Shown here: in pieces, positions 34,095 to 47,897 of the stretch
Layout: the number at the start of each line of letters is the position of its first letter
Position numbering within the stretch: the stretch's first letter is position 1
NCBI RefSeq assembly: GCF_027596085.1
Contig: NC_072472.1
Span: forward strand, 17,795,971-17,859,970
Length of the DNA: 64,000 nt
DNA from: Anoplopoma fimbria
Lineage: Eukaryota > Chordata > Actinopteri > Perciformes > Anoplopomatidae
Reading direction: 5' to 3'
Position numbers and translations under genes: made by a program
Notes under the pieces: model-generated
What the model saw: the letters and a program-made list of their open reading frames with translations, nothing else
Told to the model about the DNA's origin: nothing
Database searches by the model: none

Positions 34095-35270
34095 TAGGGG
34101 TGTGAATCTTCACTAGGCTCATGATTAGATTATGACTCACCTGTCAACAATTCGAGTGCACAATGATTATCGATGCATCTCGATGTATTGCATTGTCAAT
34201 TTTCTATATTAATGCAAATGGCTACTTTTTATCGATGATTACAAGCAGTCTCAACCAAATTTTTTCATTTAGAAAGTGCTTTCAAAAGTCATACTACAAC
34301 AGCAGTCTAGCAGCTCTTTGTGGATGGAGTCGGTGGCAGACTTGCGTATTGCCCTCTTTCCCTCTTTCTCTTTGTCCAAAAGTTCAAATGGATTGAAAAA
34401 AGATAGGTGTATTCATTTCCAAAATTCATGTTTCTGCTTAGCCTTTGCCAGTAAGCCTTTTAAAAACTAGAACTTTATTGACCTGCACCTTTATTAACAT
34501 AAAGTCTAGCAGCAATCTAACCGCACCATAATTTACTTTCATATAACCTCAATAACACAAAATCAGACGTCTACCATAAACTACTTTTTATTTTTAACAA
34601 TGCGGTGCAGCAGAGAGAAAGCAAGAGAAAAAAGAGAAAGGGAGAGACGTAATTATCATAACAGGCTTTGCATAATTTAATATTGTTCTGTAATCCTGGA
34701 CATGTGAGGACCATAGCCAACCAATATCTTGTTGGAACAACCTTGTCATATCGCACAATTAAAGTGTGCTGTCATCTATAAAAATACGTTTTTCACATAG
34801 CGACTTTATGACACTTAAAGCACTTCCCGAATCCCTATGGCATTTTCACTGCATGAATTAGCGTAGCGGCTATTGGACGTTTTCTTAATCATGGCTCTTT
34901 AATTCACTGCATCTTCCGACAGAACACCATGGTTAAATTTCAGCCTGCATGCACATGTTTTAAACATAGCGGCTAATACCAGTAAGGAGAGCAACAAGTT
35001 AGCGGACTGCTGAGTGTTTGATTGCCCGTCTCTCTGCTCTCACACACACATACACACACGGTGTGTGCAAAGCCCAGCACATACAGTGATCAAAGGAGAG
35101 TAGAAGAGAGAAACAAGAGCGACAGTAAATGACAGCAAAACACAGTAAATTCTCTCACACTGAGCTGAAATGAGACCAAACTCTCACTTATATTCTCCCA
35201 CTGCATCGATGCAGAAAAGGCAACGCCCGCATCTCAATGCTCTTAAGCTGGAGACATTTGCACATCTCTA
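34095..35270. mobile_element. hAT-like non-autonomous DNA transposon (old copy)
   Basis: The left end reads TAGGGGTGTGAATC and is followed by the tcactaggctcatgat, cgatgcatctcgatg arrangement known from teleost hAT repeats. The right end, read on the minus strand, is TAGAGATGTGCAAATG, an imperfect inverted match to the left end. GCATCGATGC-type words also lie just inside the right end (about 35205). The interior of about 1.15 kb has no transposase frame. I could not match an 8-bp target duplication outside the ends, so the exact right boundary is less sure than the left. Confidence 0.65.
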
Positions 35271-35358
35271 GAAACTTATTTGAGCTTGGCAATATGTGCT
35301 CCAAATACATGCAGGTCTGTAAGTTTAAGATTGGAGAGCGGGCACTACCATATTGACT

Positions 35359-35406
35359 CCATCAGCAGGGCTACAAATTTTTCCATCAGCAGGGCTACTA
35401 CTTTTT
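35359..35406. repeat. Two-copy 24-bp tandem duplication
   Basis: The 16-base core ccatcagcagggctac occurs at 35359-35374 and again at 35383-35398, a period of 24 bases. The flanking bases differ slightly. Confidence 0.85.
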
Positions 35407-38400
35407 CCCGTTGGAACTTGTAAGTCATCTTTAGTTTAAAGCCTGCAGCAAGATCATTGCTCCTTTGCAGAATGCCGCTGCTGAAAGGGGAAAGCAGGGT
35501 GGTGGCATGCAAAAGGAGAAGCAAGTGGAGATAGGGTCTAGGAATGAAAAGAGAGTAGGATTACATGTGCATGTCAAATGGGCGATGAGACAGAGTGCAG
35601 GGACTTGATACTTCTTTCTGTGAGTCTGTTTGCTCTGTGATTGAGATGCACTAGGTGGATTACAGAGCTCTTCTCACAAAAACACGCTAACTCCTAAAGG
35701 CTTCATAACACAGAGCAGCACACTCAAACAGAGTAATCTCTTCATCTGATGATTTTTGATATGTTGTTTTTCTGCTTCGTTTCACTGCACCGAGCTCTTC
35801 TCAATCCCCGGGTCTGCAGAAAGATCAATGTTGAGAACACATCTTGCCTCGGCAGTGACTGGGCGCTTGTAGCCAGAGATGAAAAAGGTCACTATGAATC
35901 TAATTAACCATGATTTTTCAGTTCCTTGATAAGATGGAGGAGCATGAGGGCTCCCAATCCAGTTGCATCGAAAGGATTACTTTGAGTGCAAGAACGAGAT
36001 GCAGACGCACTCCCCAAATCATCCAGCTCTGGTAATGTATTGCCAATCGGGACATCTCGAATGCAGGGTAACAAATCGAGACAAGCGAGACCATGAGAGA
36101 TGCTATTAATAGCAACGCGTACTTGTGTTTGCACACGCACACTCGCGCTGAAACGCTGCCTAGCACGCTCTCGTGCGCATATTAGAGGGAGAAAAAAAAG
36201 GTTTTAAGTATGGTTGAAGGCTTTTTCATCCCTTTCCCCAATCCAATTATGTCCCAGTTCAAACAAATGGAAGTATATGCATGCTTCTCAGCCAGATGCT
36301 ACAGCAATAGAGATATTAAGTTTGAGAGGCAATAAGGTACCCAGCAGGGAGTGGATATTGAGGATAAATTTTTCTCATGTCTGATTCTTTAGTTCCCCCC
36401 ATCAGCCCATCTTCCTTTCTGTCTATCTTCCCCTTCTGGCATTATTAACTGCTGATATGTCTTTCAGAGAGACAGTTTGGTAGATGCTTATTTTACAGTA
36501 TACTGCAGGAAATGGAGAAAGGAGATCTATGGAGAGAAAAAAAAGCTAATTGACAATCTGCAAGATGCTATGAGTATGTGATTCAAGAAGCACTGGAACA
36601 TTTAGGTGGGTACATGACGCAAACCTTGTTCAAGTGAGCTTCCCACTCTTTGCTGACATGAGTACACTAACAAAGAGTATACTGGCCCACAGACAGCCAT
36701 TAAGGTGTGGTGACTGTGCAACTTCGGCTTAAAAACTGTAAATATTGATTGCTTTCACTGAACTTGAAGCAACTGCTTGCAGGCTAAAACAATAGAAAAT
36801 GGTTTTTAAATTGCAAATATCAGCCACAATCCATGTCAGACAATGCTGTGAATGGATACGAGAAAAGCCAGACTTTCAGGTAGAAAGTGATATTTAATTC
36901 AGTAGCAAACAGCCAATCCGTCCAACTGTTTGGTTGACCTCTCCTTACCAAAAGAATGTGGGAAGTCAGTCTATTGACTTTGATCCTTCTTTAAAGTTTT
37001 GCCTTTAAACGGGCTTGCCTTGCCTTTAATTCAGATTTGTTTAGTGTTGCAGCTGTTGGAGATTTAATTGGAAACTTGCCCCAGGCACATTATTTAGATA
37101 GAAAATGTTGTTGAAATTGACCATTGGAGGGCTCCGAACCCATACAGGCCAACAAACACACAGAAATCGCAATTTGCAAAGCTGCCAAAGCGTCTGCTCA
37201 GTAGCATTATGGAGCATGACCAGATGTGATCTGACAAACTATCGGGCCAATTCCAGACATTTATGTAAAACTTGATTTCTCTTGCTTTTGGCATACAAAA
37301 ACAGAGACTTCAAAACTGCAGGCCCAGATGCTGGCTCAAGTTAGCAGCGTTGGATCATTAAGGTTGACCAAAATCTTTTTTTTACCCTGCAGGGCAGTAA
37401 TAGGGGCCAGATTAGGATAAATTACATATCATAGTCGCTGTTAGAGCTGGCTGCAATCATAACCAATTAAATCAGCCCCTTAAACTCCCGTTTAAAGTAG
37501 TGAACTTAACACCAGTGCAGCAGTGACGTTTTCTCACCACAGGAGCTTGTGATGTTTGTGTTTCAGAGGTACGGAGTCACACGGTGCAAATATGTCCCAC
37601 CTAAAATATCCTGCTGAGGTCAGACGGTGTCATGTTTTAAGTTGAAACCACATTTCTGGAAGTATTAAAATCTCTGTCACCGTGTTGTTCATGTGTCAAG
37701 ATGTGAGTCAATAGTTACGGTTGGGGACATTGATTCGCAGAACTACATGATCTAAAGACAGCTTCTGCTATCTCTGTAGTGTTTCCATTGTGCAGGCAGT
37801 TTGCAGAGTGTTTAGTGATGATGAAGGCCATCTCTGATAATTATAGTGTGTACTTATATAAAATGGAAACAGGCAAACATAGCATGCATAATGGAGACTC
37901 TTGCCTGTAACATTTTTTTATAGAACCACAGCCCAGCTCTCACCATAAAACGGACAAAGACAAGTCTGTCTGCGGTAAATACTTCAGGGTTCTAATCATC
38001 TGTCTACTTCACAGTCTTTCCTGCTTCTTTCTTACCCTGCATCGTGCTGGCCCGCCTCCAAGGTACAATATAGTCACTCTAATTCACAACAGTTCTCCTC
38101 TAAATGCAACTGTTGTTACGGTCGCAGGAAAGTAGACGGCAAATATACTTTGGCCTCCAAGGGAGTGCTAATGTCGGGGTCTACGGAGCAACTAAAATGA
38201 ACTGAGTTTTATAGAGCTTAATCACTCAAAAGAGCGAGCTGATGAAACTTTATATTTGAATGAGTCGACCTGAACGTGAACCGTTTACATTGGGGAAATA
38301 AAGCAATACACGACGCTCATATAGTGCTTTAAACGGTATATTAGGTAATAAAAACACAACAAAGGACAGCTGTATGAATGTAAATTTGAGGTAACACAAC

Positions 38401-40423
38401 TTATAAATCAGATAATTGTGAAAAAAAATATTAGAACTCACTAATATTTCAGTAAATGCAAATGTAATCTTTAAAGCCTGATGTGGGATGGAGCATTATT
38501 AAAACTCTGTTACATTCCATGTTCAAAATGTTGAAAAATCATCTTACCAGACTGGCCCAAAGACCAATTAAGCTTATTATTTTTGTGGATTCTTTCTTCT
38601 CCGGCTGTATTCACTTATTTATCCGGCTATCTTTGTAACTTCTTAACATTTGGTCAAATCTTTTCTAACTTCACCATCTTTTATTCTTTCAGTTCTTTTC
38701 TTATTGCTATTCTATTATGGCAGATCATCGCTTCTGTAGTTCCTTTCCATCCTTACAGAATGTTCCTCTGACTCCCTTTTCTTCTTTTCTCTCTATATTG
38801 TGTCCTCCAATCCTGCAACGTACTTCTTGGTTCTTTGTTAGGAGCGTTCTTTTCCTTTGCACAGTGTCATGTCATCGATCACAACCCACCCAACTCTACA
38901 AAACTGTGTTCATTCTCAAACATTTCTTTTGACCATATGAGCTCATATTAACATACTGAGTCCCCACAGTGTAAGACAATGAGAGTGTCGGTAGAAAGAC
39001 ATCACCATCTAAACCCTAAACCAATCAACTTTTTAATCCTGTGCCCTTCCCAATTAAGTTCTACCACTGATCCCTTCTCTGGCTTCCCCAAAGCTCCTCC
39101 CTCCCCTCCAAATCTCTCATGACACCAAAGAATATTTCACTTGTGTTGTCCCATTCTATCATCTTCTTGCATTATGGCGGGGAACAAAAAACAATTAACC
39201 AAATATATATTGCGTATTAATAATCAATTTTGGCTCACTATGTATATTAACTTTTACACTACACCTACCTTACCAAAAAAATTGATCAATTGTTATTTGA
39301 CTGCAGCACACACAAAAATGATTTATTGATGATTAAATGAGTGAAAGCTTTGTTAAAATAATATTGCTTTAGTTAGATTGGCAGATATTTTACTTATTTT
39401 CTTGATTTTGCATGTGTATCAGCGAGCTGTAGCTTCAGAAACTATGTTTATTCGGTCTAGGGTTTTGTGGTTATATTCTTGTACACAAGTGCCTTCACTA
39501 ACTGATGCCATTATCCAAGTACTGAACATCTGCACATAGTCTGTGCAAACAGAGGGGATGAGAGTTCAACAATTTGTGCTGCACAGACAGAACTCTCACA
39601 CATTCACACTCCTCTGTCGGAATAAAAGATGTCATGGCATTCCCCAAAATTACCAAATGGATGCAGGCAGCAGGGAACACTTTGGTTACAAGTACCCATC
39701 TTTCACAATAACCACATTTTCAAGAAGAGCTGCACAGTGAGAGGAAGATTACTTTTTGGACTTTGATTTGTTTTTGACATTGTGTGTTAGGAGCATTTTT
39801 CCGCTCTCATCATGAGTAATTTAGTTCAACCCAGGTCAGTGAGGGTGGGTTAAGGTTTGTGTGTGGTAGCTGTGAGGATCATTGGCGGATGATGCCTCGC
39901 AGCCGACAGCAGCCAAGCGACCAGAATCAGTTTCATACACCGACTTGAAATGTGTCCTATAGTGAGAGGTGTTCTTGTAATGGAAAAAAACGAGACATCC
40001 ATAGCTCATTGCGGGACAGAGGGGCTGACGGAGAGCTTTTTGTCGAAAGGGTGATGCATTCACACCAGCACTCCCACGTCCTGTCATATGGAATGGCGTG
40101 AACAGTCAGATTTGTCATTAGATGTGGCAGCTATATTCACACATGGTGGGTCTTGCTGCAGTAATACTTGGTTTTACTGTGACAACATTATGGTATTTCA
40201 AGGCCAGTGCTCCCATTGAAATGAAATCCTCTGTGTAGTAAAAGAAAAAAGAAAAAGAATAACTCCAGAATAGGCGGTGGCACAGACAGTGAAGAATGCG
40301 AATTCAGTCTTGCCTATCAAGACCATTAAGGTCTATCTGATTGTTTTTTAATGCATTCACTCCGGCCTTTTTTTCTCTCTCTCCATTTACAGTCCGCGAA
40401 CAAAGGGACTTCTGGTCTTTATC

Positions 40424-40556
40424 CACCCCTCAACCCCCACCCCTCCCCTGTCTGATCACTTCATCCTCCACCCAAACCCATGCTGACTCCTCTGCGCTCT
40501 TCCCCCCTCCCCGCCTCTCGCTTATGTTCCTCCCTCCCCCTCTCCAGCGTGTCCCC
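40424..40556. repeat. Pyrimidine-rich low-complexity tract
   Basis: C- and T-dominated stretch on the + strand (ccacccct, cccctccc, cctccctccccctctcc). It produces overlapping compositional open frames on both strands. Confidence 0.75.
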
Positions 40557-40657
40557 TAGTTTTCTGGTAGCTGTGTCTCTTTGATAATCCAAGACTCTTT
40601 GAAGACTCCAATTCCACGCTGCTTGCCTTGGAGCTATTGCACCTACAAAAACAACTG

Positions 40658-40690
40658 TGTGTGTGTGTGGGTGTGTGTGTGAGTGTGTGC
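40658..40690. repeat. Imperfect TG repeat
   Basis: Short tg/gtg repeat followed by an AG-rich stretch to about 40740. Confidence 0.8.
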
Positions 40691-43009
40691 CTGAAGAGAA
40701 AGAGGGAGAGAAGAGAGAGCAGTAGATGGGATGAGAATGGAGAACATAATGGTGGAATGGAAAATAAAAACAGTTCCATATGCATTTCCTTTGCAACTGC
40801 TCCAGTCTTTATGGTTTTATGCTTGCTGCATACACTGAGAGGTGCACTTCTTCATTGTCATATTTGTTGGTGCAGCTCATTTTTTCTCTGCCTTCAGAGG
40901 CAGCAGCTCATTGATTCCTGCATACACGCCCAAAATGCCAGAGCCAGGATGTACTCACAGATTGTAACTAAATGGAAATTCTAGCTCCCACACTTCCCAA
41001 CTCTTACAGGCTATCAAAGAGTTTACATGCACATTTTTTTAACTAAGAATAACAGAAAATATTTATACTTTAGGTTTACTACACACTAGCTTACCATCAT
41101 GAACACTTCTTCACAAAAAGCAGTTTGTCCTGTCGGATCTCAACAAAAAAATAAATAATTTCTTCTTCCCTCTGTAAGATGCTGCAGTGAGGTTAAGAAA
41201 ATGAGTTGGCTATACTTAAAATGCCACAGCAATCAAAATTAATCATTACTAAAACATTCCTCTCCACATCCCCTCCACTTTGTATTGCCGTCTCCTCCTC
41301 CCTACCTCCGCAACTCCGTCTCTATTTCTCCATTGTTTCAGTCTCAATCTTTAGTCCCTCTTCCTCCATCTCCGTCTCCAGCCCTACCTTTTTGTCTCTG
41401 TCATTCTGCCTCTCTTTGGCAGAGCAGCTTGCCATTGGGATTTAGACGAAATTGAATTGAATTATGAAGGAATTTCTCTGCAGTACGATTGGCATCATTT
41501 CCTCCACACAACAGAACATCATTCTCATATCTCTCAATGTGGGGGAATGAAAATAGGCCGTGCACCATTCTTTCTCTCATCCTTTTAAATTGAATTTTTC
41601 ATATCACAGGGGCACTGAGACATCAGCCGTTTCCTTTAACATGGGCAGAAAACCCATTTCATAATATCTGAGAGACACATAGCTGTGATTCAAAAGGAAA
41701 AGTCTGACTTCCAGCTCCAGAACACATACGATATACCTCAGGATTGATAAACAGGGCCACATAGGTTTCCTGCAGCTTTAAAAGTTGAGGGTATTCCATT
41801 ACTATAGCTGTTTGGCTTCACAACCGTTTAAACGCACCCCCATTGTAAACTAAATGAAATGCTGCTCATGCTCATAACCTCACAGATTCCTCTCTATCCA
41901 TCTGTCTCTGTATGAAATATATAGACATCCCATAACCTGGGAAACAGGTTTTACTTGTTTACTTTTATTACAAGAAAAAGATACTGCAGCATACAGTAAC
42001 AGTTTTTACATAGCAATGATTATGTTTAGGTGGTTATTATCCCCAATCATGTCACTTCTTCAAAGGCATGCAACTGGGGCTTTTGTTGTACTTTGCTCCT
42101 CCAACTAGAATTCTGAATATTCAGCATTTTTCACTGGTCACAGTGACACAGTTTAAACAATACCTCTGTGTAATAAAAAATGGAATAAAAAACATTTGGC
42201 AACAAATTAACTGTGACAAATACTGAGGTACCCGTTGGACATTGAAAGTAACATGGTATCTTATTTAAATACAGTAGTTGTTGGTTTCAGCTTTTGGAAA
42301 TACACCATTTTCTCTTCATAGCAATGAAATATAGAGGGACACATTTTGAATACTGAAAGGCACATCTATATATTTTTTTTACTCTACACCAATCTAGTGC
42401 ATGTTTTTATTTGTCTCTGGAATTTAATAGATAACTGGATTGATTAAAATATATATTTTTTAATGATTGATTCATAAGGAATGATGCAATATTTGACTTT
42501 GATCCAGACGTGTTTAGCAAGCAGTCCGAGTAGTAAAAAATGGAGATTCGATGAAAATGAGTATCAACCACTTTGGCTTAAAATTCAGAGGTTAATGCCT
42601 CAAAAATTAAATGCTACCTCAAGCTTTAAATCTCAGGTTGGATGTTAAAGGATGTACTCTGATTAAAATTCACATAAAATGGAGGTACTCTCGTAGAAGA
42701 ATCACCAGAGTACTAGTCTACTATAATAATACTAATACTATTAGAGTTATATTTATTAAACGTGCCTTGTTATTTTGTTAATATTCTGTTATACCCCGCT
42801 GCCACTGCACTATAAGGATTGTCTAGTCCTACCATATGTACCCACCATTAAGGCGCCACTTGCTGTGAATTAAAGTACGCCAGGGAATAATCTCTCCACG
42901 GCAGTTAAAGTACAGAGAATGCAGTCGCCAGCTTGATCACCAAATGTTCACGTACAGATCAGTGAAAAAATGAATGCAAACTTGGAAGCGCGAGACAGAG
43001 TTTCAAACA

Positions 43010-43300
43010 CTAAATCTAACTCACCTGCGACTCTGCTGGAAGCCTGCTCAAAATGTGGCAGAGACGATGGAAAAGCTTTTTTCCCATCTGCATAAGTACC
43101 AGCAGCCCTGTGCACTAGCAATCAGTGAGACTTGGCCGGATGACAAGGCGCCTGACAGCAGAGTGGTGTCAGGTAGCTCTAGGGCTTTCACGGCGGACCG
43201 GGAACTCGGTGCTATGGGAGACCACAACAGCACTAGGGTCTGCTGTCCCATCAGGGCTCAGTGGTGCAAATCAGCAATGGCAATATCGATGCTCCACAGT
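43010..43300 (+). mobile_element. Decayed LINE fragment (endonuclease domain)
   Basis: The open frame from 42974 to 43420 contains, in order, METL-like TMEKLFSHLHKYQQ, then SETW at 43124-43135, PDSRVVSG, FTADRE and finally QWCKS ending near 43273. This matches the order seen in the apurinic-endonuclease domain of teleost jockey/Rex-like LINEs: MDEL..., TETW, PD..V...GF, RADR, GGG, and W-C. The Glu of SETW corresponds to a catalytic-site residue of that domain. The GGG motif before W-C is destroyed and the similarity stops near 43300, so the copy is a broken fragment with no RT domain nearby. Confidence 0.7.
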
Positions 43301-44529
43301 CACCAGAATCCTATCCTTGTTGCTCAGACGCAGCCATTTGCCCCAGGATTCTCTTTTTTTATTCCTTCATTCAAGCTCCAGGCAAATGCATTACTTTTTT
43401 ATTTCAAATCCAATCTTTAGGACAGACTGCCCAGACTGTTTTGTTGCAAGTGATTAGATATAACCATTAACAATAACCCATCTGCGTCAGTTGTTGTGGA
43501 AACGACATAGGCGTGAGCACATTCACAAACTGGTGCTGCATTTTCCCAATACAGACACAAAATGGCAAGCCGCAGGCTGGGTGAATAATGGAGATGCATC
43601 CTCTCAGTCTTCACACCATAGCAATATCTAGTCTCAGTGCAGAAGTCCTCCATCACACCAGACAACATTAGCGAGGTGGTTGATGTATGTTTTTTTTTGC
43701 AGCAGTCGCAGCCAGCTAACAGGGCTTCACTGTTACTGTAAGTGTAAAATAGTGGGTGATTTAAAGGGCAATTTCTAAAATCAGAGATCCAACCACCCAT
43801 GAATTTGAGAATTATTTACTTTGATGTCTCAGCCAAAAATCTTATGCAGGCTCTCAGTCTGAACAAAACCTAAAATTCATCAAACCACAAGCTCATGATA
43901 GAACTCACAGAGATCTTCATTTACTAGACTTTGCCACTCCTTGTTGTTTTTTCATATTCATAGTCATATTGTGCTGTTGTATTCCCTTGTTTTAATATCT
44001 GATATATAGCCAACAGCGGATGCAGTTCAGAAGTTGTAGAATTCGCCAATAACTGAAGTAGGGTCTTTATTATTCACCCTACAAGATGTATTCTCTATGT
44101 CTGTGTGCCTATATTTCATGTTGGCTTTTACAAATCCATTGGAGGATGAGAGGGAGAGAGGGTGTAGTGCTTATGAAGTCAAATGTCTTTTCTTCTATCG
44201 TTTTTTTTATTACATCAATAGTTCTTCATTTAATTAACAATGAGTACCCTAAGCTTACATAACAACAGCAAACACAAGCACATCAAACGACTTAATTTAA
44301 CTTTTCTCCTCGCTGCGCCTAAGAGTGCCTAAAGGATGTATATTTTCTGTGACAAGGCTTTTTAATACGACATGTTGTCACCTGAAAATACAGAGAAAAA
44401 CCCAGTTAAATGGCAATTCTTAGGCCATTACATGTTGCATTTTCCACATAAAGAAGGACATATAAATCGCAATTAACACATTGCTCTCTTTGTGTAGAGT
44501 GTACTTTCCATAAGGTACCAAAACATTAT
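43301..44529. other. Non-coding stretch without a recognised gene
   Basis: AT-rich sequence between two retroelement fragments. Nothing recognisable. Confidence 0.5.
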
Positions 44530-44760
44530 GATAATTATTATTATCAATAACAATTATATAAATAATGCATTTTCATTTATTTATACAGCACCTTTGAAAA
44601 GCAAAGATACAAAGTGCTATAAATGGTTGAAAAAGGAATTACAAAAATACAATAATCCAATACCCAAAACTAATTCAAGATAAGGTTTGAGAAGTGATTT
44701 AAAGTTGTTGTGAGATAAAATCTTTTTTCCTTTAGTCTGTGAGCCAAACATTGTCAATGT
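44530..44760 (-). mobile_element. Antisense LINE/SINE 3' end, decayed
   Basis: On the + strand, an ATT-rich tail (44530-44565) is followed by tttatttatacagcacctt and caaagatacaaagtgctat. This resembles the antisense 3' end of a common teleost LINE whose consensus reads roughly TTTATATAGCGCCTTTC...ACAAAGTGCT. A later gagaagtgatttaaagttgt also fits that repeat. The element would point to the minus strand and may extend with decay to about 45.1 kb. Confidence 0.5.
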
Positions 44761-47700
44761 GTTTGTGTGCAAACTGTTCATAAATGTGATTCATACGTGG
44801 CACGCCATTCCAAGTCGACTAGCTCGGGTACTGACCTGTGTTTTTAAAATACCACAGTTGTGTAACCGTGAGGTTGCAGTCAGGAAATAAAGGTGCAGGT
44901 TATCGTTCAGTTTAGGAAAACGGTGCTCTCTTTTGTCACGTGCATTATGTTCAAGACGGTAAAGCAACACCATCGCAGCTCTAAGGTGATGGGGTAGTTG
45001 GTGTGTAGATAAGTGTAAGATCTATGGCTCTGAATAGCTTGAAGCAAAGAGGTAGACATACAGCAGCTGCGATTCTCATTTTTACTATTTATATATAGTT
45101 GAAGACAGCTGATTTGCCTTTGTACAAAGAAGAATTGATGCAATTTATGGACCAAAACAGTGAACGTGACCACTTTTCATTTTACAATTGACCGTGAAAT
45201 ACTGAACCTCGTTATATCGTTCATTAGGTAATGAGTAATAGAAATAATGACATTGTTGTCTAACTGGCAGCTTCTCTCTGGCTTTCTGGCCTATCAGCAG
45301 TGGAAATATTCAACTGTATCCATATGTGGCTAGGAATTATTCTGAGGCAGAAGGTTGTATATAATATTTCTGGCTAGCTGACAGAAGAAAAAAAAAAGTG
45401 TCTCCAAAGGGCTAAAGGAGCTCTAGGTAGGGAGTGGATGATTGCTGTTTATTGCTACTTTGAAATGTGTCCTGGTAGCCTTGTAAAGACAGAATCTTGC
45501 AGTATCTCTCCATCTGCGTTGGGATTGTAATATAAGGCATATAAATGAGGCCGTTTTAGCCCCATCTAAATGAGGCTATGAATTCAGATGTCATCGTAAA
45601 TGTCCCCCCTTTTCATTCTCAGCCCCATAGCTTCTTACTCCTACCACAATGCACAAACAATCTCCATCTCCCGCCTCCAGTCTCCCAGAATCTAATCCTT
45701 CTGCTTGTCCCCTCCAGCCAAAGCGCCGTTCGTGTCTGCCTGACCAACTCCCCACTCGTGCTCAGCCTCCCCTTTCCATCCTTCCGTCTTGCCGCATCCC
45801 TGCAGCCCCCAAGGCCTGGCAAAGGATTTGTGCTCTGACTAAAAGGAGAATCTATTTCCCCATCTCTGCAGCCTTAGCTAGTTATCATACCCAGGAAACA
45901 TGCTGACTCTATGGAGTGATGCCTTGAGGAGAAGTTTAAGCAAGAATCCATATTTAAACAACTAAATACCCCCTAACATTGAAATAGCCGTGGAGCCTCA
46001 GCGACCTCCAATCATTTTTTTAAGAATGCACCGTTGAAATATATCATGTCGATGACCAGGCACATGAGTCAATAGCAAGTTTATAAAAGTAACACAGAAC
46101 AGTAGTAGAATAACTTACTGTTGTCTGGTGTAATGGATGAGTTCTCTATCGAAACTTGTTAAAAATGGTCTACTTTCACTTTTTGTACTGTTGTATTGTA
46201 AGTTTTTGAATAAGATAAATCAATGTTATTTACATTCTTTGTCAGTAAAGATAAACAGTGTGTTCCTATTTACTCGCTCTGTATAGTTTCACCAATCAAA
46301 GAGCATCTTTAATAGAAAGAAAACAAGTGTGATGTTTTTATCCCCCAAAACTTCTCATTGCCCTCTTTTTCATTCATGCTACAAGCATAAAAATAACTAT
46401 CCCAAACAAAGACATGAAAAGTCCTTATTTTCTTATATTTTTGTTTGGTTTCCATTAAATGTTCGTGAAAACAGAAAAGACCAAGTCAGATTTCTCACAG
46501 CAAACTATGTATGATTTATTGATGTTTCGATGTAGTAGCACTGCTGGGAGAAAAAAAAATATGATGCACCCAAGATTTCAAACAATCATATAGATGAAAG
46601 ACCAAGAGATGCATCTGTGAAGTGAATGAAATGTGACATTTTGAGATGATGGGGAGACGAACAGGTTTTCTGGAAACATTTTGAAGCCCACTAACAGTAT
46701 TAGGAACACGGTGTTGATAGCACTTACCTAAGCCCTAAAAGCATTTCTCAATATCTGGTGTGTACGTACTAAAAAGGCTGATGGTTTGAATGATTTCTAG
46801 CATGGATTTGTTTGCCAGAAAAGTGGTCGAATGGTAGAAAGCACAGACCCGTGGTATCGATCTGGGCTGACTCGTGCAGTGGAGGCAGCCCGATCTGCTG
46901 TATCAGTGCTTTCCTGACTTTTACGAGTGTGCTGGGGGGGTTGGGGGAAGAGTGCGCCCGCACGTGCACCGTAAGGAGTCATCTTTCTGTTGTGGATCGG
47001 TGGCAAGTAGCCATTAGTAAACTGATCTTTGGAAGAGGAAACTTAATGGTCTCCTAACTGTATTTACAAGCCATTCAATTTGATAAAGGGTGTGATGTTG
47101 AATGATTTATTATTTGCCGCTCCGCTCCTCTTCAAGCTATCGAATTTTTGGATTTCATCAGTATTTTTATTCCTTCATTTACTCTTTCATTCTTTTTTCA
47201 AATCTCATCAGTATAACAGCGAATGCCAATCTAATTATATATTTCAACGCTGGCATAATAGTGACTGTCACAAACTGTATTGCCAAAGCTCTATTTTGGT
47301 CTTTTTGTCAGCCTTGTTCAGATCTTCTCGGGATTCCTTTTTTAGTTAAACTGAAATATTGTCTAGCTATCCTCACGGTTAAACATCAATATTAAAATAT
47401 GGAGATAGGAAGTAGCTCACTGGGGCTACTGATTCACTTACAAATGATTGTCATCAGAATTAATTTGGCAGTGGAAGATTTAGAAAAATGAAACTTTTCG
47501 CTGACTAATAATGATAATAACAGCAATTATAATTATCTTCACATTGAATCTGTGCAACACGATATGATACTTTTCTTTATAATATGTGCTTTCACGTCCA
47601 CACGGATGTTTAGACACAATCTCTTTATAAATCTCTATACATAGTCCACCTTTGGGGTTCTGGTTCTGATTGTATAAATGGTTGACAATAATACATATAA

Positions 47701-47897
47701 TTATACATACAGTAATACATGTCATTTGTACATCTTTCATCTTTTTCTGTACATACTGTACTCCATCTCCATTTTGAGCTCTTGTCAAGAAGGAAAACGG
47801 ATATAACAGCAAAATTCTTCACAGTCTAAACCTATACTTTTTCATTTTCTTAGATGAGGAGTTTTATATTAAGTACAGTATTAACAGTCCAGGATTG
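44761..47897. other. Non-coding stretch without a recognised gene
   Basis: Intronic sequence. It includes a C/T-rich stretch at about 45600-45810 that gives compositional open frames on both strands. No domain or exon recognised. Confidence 0.5.

Larger units (their letters stand above)
35271..43009. other. Non-coding stretch without a recognised gene
   Basis: Intronic sequence, with pyrimidine-rich tracts at about 38.6-38.8, 40.4-40.6 and 41.3-41.4 kb and a small tandem duplication at 35.36 kb. A short gaattgaattgaatt stretch near 41450 is too small to assign to a LINE tail. No exon recognised. Confidence 0.55.

Noticed and set aside
40461..40796. Overlapping minus-strand frames of 87 and 111 codons
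   Set aside because: Compositional, caused by the pyrimidine-rich and TG-rich tracts.
41437..41465. gaattgaattgaatt as a second LINE AATTG tail
   Set aside because: Only about two or three pentamers, and the upstream sequence lacks the conserved LINE 3' end.
45578..45906. Ser/Pro-rich frames on + and a frame on - strand
   Set aside because: Arise from a C/T-rich tract; no family similarity.
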